In this document: positions 29,501-41,500 of the stretch, in pieces
How the letters are laid out: every line of letters starts with the position of its first letter
Numbering within the stretch: position 1 is the first letter of the stretch
Assembly: GCF_032884065.1 (NCBI RefSeq)
Contig: NW_027062617.1
Coordinates: 248,001 to 312,000 of the forward strand
Direction of reading: 5' to 3'
From: Artemia franciscana
Taxonomy: Eukaryota; Arthropoda; Branchiopoda; Anostraca; Artemiidae
DNA length: 64,000 bases
The notes under the pieces: model-generated
What the model was told of the DNA's origin: nothing
Database searches by the model: none
Seen by the model: the letters and a program-made list of their open reading frames with translations, nothing else
Translations under genes and position numbers: made by a program

Positions 29501-32500
29501 TGCAAAAGACGAAGATCTCAGAGAACCCCATAAGGAGCTTCAGTCTGACCTGGAGAGAATACGATACGGGCAGATGTATCGCTTGTAAGTTTTAACGCAT
29601 CGAAAACGGAAGAGCTACTAATTTCTAAGGCGCGTAATATGAGGGCTCATCCTGATTTTGTCTTCAAAGGAGAGGCAATAGCGCGAGTTGATACACTGCG
29701 CCTACTTGGAGGTAATTTCTCTCTGGATCTCTCACGGACTGCGCATCTCAGTAAAATTAGATCCTCTTGCTCCAAGAAACTAGGAGTTATCCTAAGATGC
29801 AAAAGTCTTCTCCCTGACGAGTCTATTCTGCCACTTCACCTTTCATGCATCAGACCTGTCTTGGAATATGCATGTCCTCTCTTCGCTGATGCCCCTAAAA
29901 GCCACATCGCTCAACTCCAACGAATTCAAAATAGAGCAGTTCGTGCAAAACAAAAAAGCTAAAACCCCACAGTTGATCCAGGAACGTCTCGAAGTGGCGT
30001 CCATGTCAGTTTTCTACAAGTACATGTATAACCCCCATCACAGGAGCTATCGAAGCGCGTTCCTGATAGAACAAAGCCCTTGCGATCAACTCACCGAAGT
30101 ACAGCTCGTCAAGACTACCTTGATTAGGGTACTCCTCGCAAACAATATCTGAAAACGAGTTTCGCCCGGCGATCAGTACCCACATGGAACTGGATCAGTA
30201 CCCACATGGAATAGATTGCCGGCAGAGGTATTCCCGGAAAATCCTTCCCTTGACGCGTTAAAGAAAAGGCATAACAAATACCTCAGTGCTGGAAAATGAG
30301 GTAATTACCAGTACTAGCGGCAAATCATCATCTATGATGGAGCATGAACCCTATAAAAAAGAAGAAGAAGACAAACGGGTCTATGGCCAGTAAAGGAGAA
30401 CGAAGAGATACAACAAAAATCCAACGGATATTTTGCCCGTATAAAACAAGGCGTCTTCAGCGCAGAAAAAACAACAACAAAAAAATGGTTTTTCAAACAA
30501 GCACGCAATCACTCATAAATGAGAGGATAAAATACTCTTGACCTTTCGTCAGCACACATCACAACCCAAATTTTAAAATATTTGGTGAGTAATCAAACAC
30601 CAAGGGCGCCACAAACGTCTTTTCTCTTCATACTTTCCATTCCTTCAAGAACCGCTTATGTACTCATACACCCGTGCTCTACATAAAGGCTCAATTAAAA
30701 TTTTCAATGGTCCCACTATAAAATTGATGCTGAATCTTGCTCAGTTTTCACACTAAGCTTTCCCATTGAACGTAATTGCACGCCTTCACTCATGCACTCG
30801 ATGCTAAAATACTCCTGACAGCAAAAACAGCTGAGGCCGGATCCGCAACGTGGAAAGAGAAGGGGGGAGGGCATTTTTATAGTTGTAAACTATGGTCAAT
30901 CTTGTTTCTTTTTGCGTTTGAAAACGTTTCAACCCAAGCAAGAAATTATGTTCAGAAAAGTAAATTTGCTTTAATCAAAGGGATATTTAGAAAATTCTTA
31001 TCTACGAGGAAACGAGTAGATTTACATAATAAAACATTTGAGATGGCAGGCATAACTGGGTCAATATTCATTTTAAATTTTACTTTGTTTTTCTTTTACT
31101 TGCAATTCCGTATTTATGACATGTTTATACCACCTATCCTCTCCATTCTCCACTGGCATTTAGTACGTTTCTCATATTGGGGTTAACCACAAAACACAGT
31201 ATATGGAAGTATAGGGATTTGGTGTGGACATAATACCGTTTTCCCAGGGCCATTTTTAACAGACTGAGAGACCTTTCCACAAATGAGACTAAACGTGCCA
31301 TAAGGATCAAAGGAAAAATGCCAGGGAATACGTCACGGTAATAGCTTGCATATCGTGTGTATGAAAATTTCGATAAAATATAAGGGTTTTCAAGCCATAT
31401 TGAGCACTTCAATACGCCACTCCCTCTCAAAAATACATATTACATTCATATTACACGTTGACATGTTTGGTATTTTTGTTTAAATGTGAGATAAATTGCG
31501 TTCTTTTCTGTCATGTTCCGGATGATTCGTCCACTTTTTCTAGATTAGCGCTAAAATATACACTTACGGTAATTTTCAGTATTTCTCGTTTATTAGTCAA
31601 CTGTTGTCAACATACTGTGATAAGTCTGTACTATTTTGTCTGGTTTGATTCCATTTCTGTGCCAAAAAAGTATTCAAGAATTCGATTTGTCACCAACGCA
31701 TAAGAGCAGAAAAACAATGCGATAAGGGCTGTGCAAGTCTGTCGTTTTAAGACTTGAAGCCATTTCATGGACCTTTGCCTGCATTTTTCACCGAGTGGAT
31801 TGTTTTTCTATTTAGTTTATTCTTATTTATAATTCATTAATCCACTGTTCTTGCTTTTTATAGTGTATTCTCAATAAACCATTATAATAATTATTTGCGA
31901 TGGTGTGCCACACAACAATCAAGATATGCAAATTGTATGCGAAAGAAATAATACCACTTCCTAAGAACTACAGGATAATTTATTTTTAATTCCTTGTTTC
32001 AACAAATTTAAAGCAAACATCAACAACAAGAAATTTAAAAATATTTAAAATTTCAGTAGCATCGAGTAGCATCGAGAAAAAACAAACTAGTATTATATAT
32101 TCGTAATACAAACTCGTTTTTTCAAAACTGAGAATGTTGTTTCCAGTAAAGCGTAAAAAAAAAGACAAAAAAGTTCACGGGTGGAGCGCATGTATTTCAA
32201 ATGGACTTCACACATATTTGACCGTAAAAAGATAATGCCTCTTACAAGGAGACAAGTGTCATTCCTTGCGATTTTATCAAGCAGAAATTTCAAACTCACG
32301 ACCTTGAAAAATTCTGGAACTTTAAATCGCCGAAATTCACACTTCTTTGCCACAACCGAATATCCTTCAGAGTAAATAAAACACATTAACACATATAGCA
32401 CTTCAATCTCCATTTCATGACTCATGGCGCTTCAGCCAGGAAGTGCAATGGGGGGTTGGGGGCCAGTCATCCTCTGCCTTCACACACCCTTCCTGTTTAC

Positions 32501-35500
32501 CTTCCCCAGATTTCTACAGGTACCCATTTAGAATTGGGTCGACTCTAACTGAGCTTACAGAGCCACGGCACTGACCCCCGTTCAAAACAAATAACCAGCG
32601 ACACAAGAATTTTAACTCCTATCCTCTCAGATAAAGAATTTCGAGTCAAGCGCGCTAACCATTCAGCTAGGACAGTTCTTAATAAAACATATTAGTAAAA
32701 CATATTAATAAACATATAAACATATTATATAATAAAACATATAATATATAATATAATATATATAATATATATAATATAATATATATAATATATATATAAT
32801 ATAATATATATAATATACATATAATATATAATATAATATATAATATATATATGTTATATATAATATAACATATAATATAATATATATAATATAATAAAAC
32901 ATATAATATAAAACATATTAATAAAACATATATCATAGGTAGAAATAAGTAAAAATCCCTAAATGATAGATATAGTGAATGATTCAAGCCTAAAGTATAA
33001 TTTGATTTGTTACAACTGTTGTTTTACGCCTGTTACATTAGTTCATTTAGTTATTATTAAGAAGACTGTATTTCAAATTATATTGGTACTGGTTGGTCAC
33101 AATTTTGGTTGTTGTTTTTTGTGGGTGCAGTTACTTGATCACCATTCCCAGTTATCTAAACTATATCTGTTATTAAACATGTAAATGGAGAAGCATTTTT
33201 TTTTACGAATCTGCATTTTTATGCGAAGTCACAAAGTTGTGAGCAGAGAAACTGTTTTTTGAGTTATCTGCCCGAATCCCATACAAAAATCTACGAATTT
33301 CTCAGAAGGTTTGGATGGTGCCCATTGACAGGGAAGGGATAACAAAACAAAAAAATGATAGTTACCTTATGATAATTCCAATGAAGTCATTACCCATTTT
33401 ACCAACCAGTACTGGTTGGTCACAATTTTGGTTGTTGTTTTTTGTGGGTGCAGTTACTTGATCACCATTCCCCAGTTATCTAAACTATATCTGTTATTAA
33501 ACATGTAAATGGAGAAGCATTTGTTTTACAATTTGTGACAAATTAAACCCAATGAATTAAAAATTATTTAAAAAGCAAAATATTGAAACCCACTCTATGG
33601 CATATGACATAAGAATCTGCATTTTTATGCTAAGTCACATAGTTGTGAGCAGAGAAACTGTTTTTTGAGTTATCCGCCCGAATCCCATACAAAAATCTAC
33701 GAATTTCTCAGAAGGTTTGGATGGTGCCCATTGACAGGGAAGGGATAACAAAACAAAAAAAAATGATAGTTACCTTATGGTAATTCCAATGAAGTCATTA
33801 CCCATTTTATAAGTAGATATGCCATAATTGTAGGTCAGCTCCATGACAAAGTGATCATCTTCTGGTCCAAAGCCTACCATTGTTTTGCTCCACTTGCCAT
33901 CATAAGGTCTTAAAAAAAGAAACCACATGAGCAGTATAAACACTACCATGTTAAGGAGCAGAAGCCGAGACTCAAAATAGTTAATTCTGACCCAAGTTAG
34001 ACTGGATTGAGATTACGAAAAATATCCTAATACTAGCCTGTCGGAAAAAAATACAATGAAAAAAGAAGAAGAAAAAATCAGTATATACTCTATTGTCAGG
34101 ACTTGCGAAAAATACTTCACCTTCTTCCCCCCAAACAAATAATTCTGTCTCCTTACCCCTCCCTAATTTTTTTTTCTGGAAGATTCAATAGGATATAATT
34201 ACCAATATGGTGCCTGTTGTGTGGTAGTCATTGCTAAGTAGGCCAAAAATGTGTCACTTAGTTGTTAACCAAAAGGAATAATTGCAGTGTGGCACATCTT
34301 ATTAAATGCTTAACAATGTATTGAAATAGAACTATTGACAATCTAAATAATTTGTGACTAATAAAAGACTGTGTTTATAAACATCTACCTTCAATGCTAA
34401 ATTCAGTTGTCCAAATAATTAACCTTTATTTTACAAGAATACAAAATCTTTCATTGTTCAAGTGCATGGAAAAACGTTACTGTACTTGGATATGAGATTG
34501 AAGACCTTACTTGCTTCCCTCCAAAAACTATGAGACAGCTATGAAAACATTTCGATTTCATTCAATAAACGACTAATAGAATATTTTATCAGAAACCTTA
34601 TTATGTGAACGAATATCAAAATTTTTGAAACAGAACATTTTGACTAAAATGCAAATGTGTAATTGCGTTCAATACTAATTTGGTTACAGGTAATTTCTCA
34701 TCATCTACGAAGAAGACAATGATCTTTCATTCTTATGTTGCACAGAGAACAGAGGCTAATACATTGAAGGCCTATGTCCTCCCCCACTAAATATGAGAAA
34801 ACCCTAATTATATGAATAAATATCAAAATGTTTTGAAATAACGAATCTTAGCTTTTCCAGAGGGCTAATTTCAGCATTGTTTTTGAACTTTCATCAAGAT
34901 ATTTCCTTGGTTTCCACAAGGGCTAATCAGAATAATTTATGCTAATTTCAAGAACCATAACCTCATCTTTTTAGGTAGTGTGCAAAACATAACATGCTGA
35001 GTTGATTTTATCAATCTGAGTTGATTTTAGTTTCAGCCTGGATTTTCAGGAAGGAGTCCTAGAAATAAGCAAAGAAAGGGGGAACGGGGTCTAAAGCTGT
35101 AAACTGGGGCATAGGTTTTATGTCATAGTTTTAATAGGTAAAATTTTTACTTACCCATTACAGGAAGCCTTGCAACCTTCTTCAAATTCTTCATGGCGTA
35201 GCACCTAAATTCAAAACAAGACTAAGATGAATATTTGCAGGTTTTTTTTGTGTTGTTTTATTTTTTAATGAAAATCAAATTTTTAAGTTTTTCGTACATG
35301 GATGTTGTGGGATTTAATGGCTAAACACATCTAAAACTGAATAATTTGGCTTGTTTTTGGTGCAAACACATGTAAATGTCTTAAGTAGTCTCAAACAGTT
35401 ATTAAAATATTTGACCCAGCCTCAAAAAAATCTTCAATACCTCCTTCGTGTCAATTACAGACAGTTTGGGGTAAGAAATTGTTACCAAAACACAACCCTT

Positions 35501-38500
35501 ATCAGTAGAAACTAAAACAACAAAGAAATGGAATTTGACTAAAATATATACATAAAAAGAATGCATGCAATTTTAGACACAAGTGGAAACAACCCCACAA
35601 ATAGATGAAAATTACACCATGAAATTTTATTGAACCATAAAAAAAAGAGTTGCGAGCTTCTATCTGAAAACGAATGACACCTTTTCCATTAAGGATATTC
35701 ACGGATTGTGTTTGTTTGTTTTTTCAATGGGTATTTGTATCAAACAGTTGGTTATAGAATTTTAGAAGATGGCAAATCCGACCATACTTCAAAGTTTTAC
35801 CACCCTTTTGAATAATAAAAAGATTACGCACACTAAACTACAGATGTCCACCACTTTGTGCTACAAAATGATGAGAAAGCCAAACTGTATAGAAGTACAG
35901 AAAAAATATCTAAATGGATTCCCAGTTTACGAGGTCATACTAGAGCAAAATGACTCATTTTCATTAAAAATATCAGCAGTAGGCAACATTAAAACTAAAA
36001 TATTTGTTGCATAAATCTAATACTTGTACTTTAGCATAACTGAGCACCAGCTACTATGGGAACTTCATTGGGTCTTTTTGTTCAGGAGGACACCAGTTTT
36101 CAAAGAAAGCACTTTATATATATACAGTCTCCCTTCATTTGGAGTAAGTATATGACCTAAATGGTTTTTATACAGTTTTTTTCCTACTAGCAAATATATA
36201 AATAATGACCAACTACATATGTTTAATCAGTTACAATCATTGCAGTTAACATTTTGGAATTGTCATCAAGTGGTTGGTAGTTTTGATCTTCTAAGCACAT
36301 TCCTTCTTAGTAATCGAATTGGCATTCTAGGACTATCTGAGACATTTATCAGTGACAGTAATAGTTATTTAATAGGCATATCTGGGTATAGAGTAGATAT
36401 TAAAAATAGGACTTTGAGCCCTGAGGATCCAGGTTCAAGTCCTATTGTCGCTGGTTATTTGGTTTGGGATGGGGGGGGGGGGGGTTAATGGTGTGATTCT
36501 GTAAGCTCAGCCAGAGTCGCCTAAGCTCTAAATGGGCACCTAAATGAGTGAACACAAGAAGCGTCGGGTGATTTGCCCCCAACCCCGCATTGCACTCCTG
36601 GCCAAAGGCATCAAATCAGGAGATTGGTACCTATGCAACATAGACCATTGGTCAGCATGTGAAGAATTTTTTTTTTTGAAAAGTAAACTTGCCTTGTTTA
36701 TTAATCAGGATCTGCATGTTTGTGAAATCACTGACTTGAATGATTTGTATCAAAAAATGGAGTTTTAATTCTTCATTGTTGAAATTACATTTGGTAAACA
36801 GAAGTGCTGCTATGTCTATTTTATCAGCTTCTGGGATCAAGCACTTTGAGTTTTATTTGTAACTTGAATCATTTTACACAATGGCTGAATTTCCAGAGCC
36901 AGAAAACAGTATTTACGCAAGATTTCATCATATATTAGGACTGGTGAATTTGAAACCTGAGAAACTTCAAGGATATTATTATCATTTAACATGAGACAGG
37001 TAGAACACATGTTATGCTTTTGCCAAAACTGCAGAATAGTTGATTTTGCTAGAGTAATGAGGAGAGAAAACTTGGATGAAAGATTTCAAAGTGTGAGTGA
37101 GTCTTGTAACTTTGAGCAGGCCAGCTCTAGAGTGGATACTCCCAAAGACCTTCCTGAGGTACAATTTAACCTCTGGTTCCATTCTGAAAAGTTTCATTAA
37201 CAAAAGTCAACTACTTTTCCATATAGAAAAAAGATTTTCATGTACAATTTTAACGAACTTTCTAGTCATTTCTTCTCAATACTATTTTTATCACAAATTG
37301 AGGTCCCATTTGCATCTCTAAATGGGAATAATTTGAATTAACTAGAGTGAATGATTACATAATATGACATTACTGCATTTAGGATACAAGGATGACGATT
37401 TTGTACAAGGAGAGACCCAAAAAATAACTGGACTTTGTTTCAAAAAAAGAAAATATAGTTTCTAATCAAATTTGTCCATGCCTTTAGCTTCCTCTAAAGT
37501 GCCAAAGAAGGTACAATAAGATTGGCAACTAGAGAATACTAATGAGCAGTATATGCATAAATACAGCATATGTTCAATAAATATATATTCGTCCAAAAGA
37601 TATTATTTTTTTATTGCTTTGCTAGTTAAAAGAAAATATGTCACTTGACATGCCTTTTATTTCTGATCCCAAATATGTTCCCCAAGCCCCATCCCCAGTG
37701 GCTGGCATGGGTTTTACACGCAGTGAGTAGTACATTTAGAATCTGTATCACAGTAAAAGCATGTAAATTGATATATTTATCTTTCAGCTAGTAAAGTAAT
37801 TGAAAAGTCATTGTATACCACTTTAGAGTAAGCTTAAGACATTGACAAATTTGATTAGAAACTATACATTCCTTTTTGGATTTGTTTTACTCAGTACCCT
37901 TAAAAGAGTTTAAGGATTTTGTCTCTTTGTGCATTCTGGTGTATTTGCTTAGTTTTTTGTAGTTTTTTGTAATGTGCTCAGCCTAAGGAGTTTTTTTAGT
38001 TAATTGTAGTACAAATCAATACCCAAAGGTTCAGTCCATGTATTGTATATTGTCTTTTCTGTATTGTTGCTTATTGTTCTGTTTACTGTTAATCTGTAAC
38101 AAGAAAAGTCTTTGGCCTACTCCATTTTGGTTTAAAATAAATAAATATCCTTCTATAGCTCATTTTCTATATTTTCTATCAGAGTTTGATTAAATGTTCA
38201 AGAAATTATTGACCCAGAAGTAATTATGGCAATTTTAGTAAAAGCACCTTTTTTTAAGAACTAAACACAGAAGAGCAATACAATTTGATTTTGCCCTCCA
38301 TTATCCTAGGTTATATACTAAGTTTATTGTTTTGGCTAATTTGAATTATTGTTGTACTTATTACCATTACAATTACACCCATGCCTCTTAAATTGTAGCC
38401 AAATACAGTCTAAGTTATCTATAATAATATATCTGACACATCTAACAATAACGATAAGTTATCTGACACATGGTGTGTCAGCCAACTGAAAAAATAAAAT

Positions 38501-41500
38501 CAGCAAACTTTTACATGCCATCTGGGGTTATATCTTCCAGTTTGTTCTCAAGTTTTACACAACATAAACTTGAATGTTGGCAGTATAATACATAAGTACC
38601 CTTTAATCTATTATGCATTCAATTACTATGTATTTAAGATTAATATATTGAAGGTCTCAAGCAGTATTTTCATCTAAATTTATAGCTTGATAATGAGAAT
38701 ATCTCCAAATTTATCACGGAATTCCCTCCTGCCTCTCTGAATAGGTACCATGCTTTCCCCTTTTCATTTTAGAATATTTTTTCAATCTAACTCTCTTATA
38801 TTTATGGACTTTTGAAAATTAAACAGAATAACAAAAGAAAACAAAATTTTAACTCATGGTCCAGCTGTCTAAATTAACCCTCTTTGCATTGATGCTTAGA
38901 ATCATAGTAATGTAAATTCTTTATCAGGAGTGTGATTTTTGATGTGCAGTAAATAATTGAGACAAAAACTTAGGAAAGTAGTGAAAATTATGTCAAGTTT
39001 GGTAAAAGCAATAATTACTAGGGGTGGATTGTCACTAGTGATAAATCACTAGTGGTGGCAACCCTGAGCAAAAGGGAATTTTGGAGAACCAATTATTTTA
39101 GAAGAAAGATTTTGGTAGATCCCTAAAATTTCTGGAATACTGGAAGTATTGGTAATTTCAGACAAAATCACCCAACAAATTCTACTTGGCCATGAAAACT
39201 GCCAAGTAGCTTTGTTACTACAATACCCCACTTTTTGCTTGGCAGAGCACAAATTGTATTTTGACAGCTTCTCTTTGATCAAAAATTATTTTTTATGTAA
39301 AAATGGTATTTTCAGACAAAATCTACCAACAAATTTGAAAACTGCCAAGTAGCATTGCTACTTTGCTACACCACTTTTTGCACACCACTTAAGCACCTTA
39401 TCAAATGCTTTAGCCAAGTCAAGCAAAATCATGTCAACTAGGAAACCATTGTCTACAAGTTCAGTGACATATTCATATGCATCAATAAGGTTGGTCTCAA
39501 CTGATCTAGCAGAATGGAAACCATGCTGGCATGGGGACAACAGCTTATTTTGAGTCAAATGTTGAATGACTGCAAAGCTGGCCATGCTTTTGACTATTTT
39601 TCCCACAGCAAAGGTGACACAGATTGGTCTGTAGTTAACTGCCTGATCTGTGTTACCACATTTGTACACTGGGGTAATATGTTCTAACTTCTATTCTGCA
39701 GGTAAATAGTTTAAATCTAGAGACTTCTGGAAAAGCATGGTAAAAGAAAGAGACAGTTCAGCATGTTCTTCTTTGAGAAGATGATAGGAAATGCCATTTG
39801 GTCTCACTGATTTATTTGGGTTCAGGTTCTTAAAATGGATTTCAGGGGCAACTCTATTGATAGCAATAGGTGACATTACACTTATGGTGTCACATTTGAG
39901 GGGATCTGGGAGTGGAGCACTGTTGATGGGTCTGAAGATACAGGCAAATTGAAAACTAAGGGAATTTGCTATTGCTTGGGGATCATCAATTATAAAGCCA
40001 TTGTGTGCCAGCTGGGTAACTGAATGTTTTCTAGGCTTTTTATCTGAGGCATAATTCCATTTTTTTTTAGGATTTGACTTGGCTGGTGTAGCTATTGCAT
40101 CAATGAAGGACCAATTGCATTCTGCTAGGTCCCTTTGGATTAGACTATAATCAACATACAAATGTTTTCTAAATAATAGTCTTTTTGGGTATAGTCTAAA
40201 CCTACAGCTTATGATAATATGGTCACTTGTAACAAGTGGTGGTAAAGGTGCTACACTCAAGACTGACTCATGGTCATTAACTAGAACAAGATCAAGCAAT
40301 GAAGGCACTTGGCTATCTAGTTGGGAAATTTACTGCCTGGTACAAATAATGTTTTAGGCATTCAAGGAGAGGCACAACAGTCACTTGTAGAGTGACCACT
40401 TAGAATTCATAGGACTACCTTGCCATAACTTGTCAAGTTTGCAAAAGAGTTCAGAATAAATGATTAAATAAAAACATTTTTTTCTGAAAGCAAGGAGCAA
40501 CATTAAAGCTTGAAACAAACAGAAATTATTTTGTATTTGACAGGGTTACACTTCCTCTCTCCTCAATGCCTCACTCTTTACGCTAAAGTTGATAGAATGG
40601 CTCAATTTCTTAAGAACAACTCCTGAACCACAAGAGTTGGTTAATCAGAATAACAAGTTATTTAAAGAACTAAAAAACTTCAGCACAGGTTTGAGGAGGG
40701 GGATAACTGTATCATATACAGAATAATTTCTGTTTGTGTTAAGTTTTAATGTTGCTCTTTACTTTCAGTTGAAGAAAACTTGCTTCCACATGGGAAGACA
40801 GCCCCAAAAAATTCTAAATGCTTGTAGTTTTGACCCATAAAGAGAAAAGTTTATGAAAGGGGTAGGATGATCCTTTAAAATTCCTTATCACCTAAAAAGT
40901 CAAAAGTGATTGGAAGGCAACCAGATCCTCTCTCATACCCTTTTTTCTAACCCACTCTCCCTAGATACAGCCTTGAGGGCAAGATGTTGACCTCCCACTA
41001 GAGCTAACACAGTGGGATTAATTTGTCATCATAAATTCAAAATATGGGCTCTATTTTGACAAGCAATTGAAAAAAAAATTCATATTTCATACTTGTCATT
41101 TATACAATAAAGATCAAGCAACAAAAATTACATTTTTAGAATCAGAAGATAATCAATATTCTATTAACATGTGAATAAAACTGAAAGGAAGCATTCATCA
41201 AAATAGGATGATTGGTATTTCTAAGTCCTTCTAGGTAGAAGGACTTAACCATAAAATTATAACATGGTTATTATAATTTTATAATAACCATATTGATGCA
41301 TAGCCAATATTCTTTGCTATTCTTTGACACACACAATTCTTCTCAATTCTTATTAGGTAACAAGATGTGAGGGTTTGAGCTTTACCTAATTTTGATCACT
41401 TGCATGCTGATTTTCTACCCTATAGGATCAAATATCAGTAGAAAATAATCAGTTATGTCCAATAGTCTGCATTATATAGAAGCCAGAGGGGTGGAGTAAA

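Noticed and set aside
30776-31186. 136-codon plus-strand frame as a possible new gene
   Set aside because: No domain, no splice or poly(A) context and low-complexity hydrophobic end; this length is expected by chance in a region this size.
32679-32987. Minus-strand open frames rich in Ile and Tyr
   Set aside because: They derive from the AT-rich palindromic tract, not from a gene.
36403-36450. A tRNA gene around the perfect B box
   Set aside because: The 5' half with the A box and acceptor stem is missing, and the sequence continues into a SINE body shared with 32427-32676.
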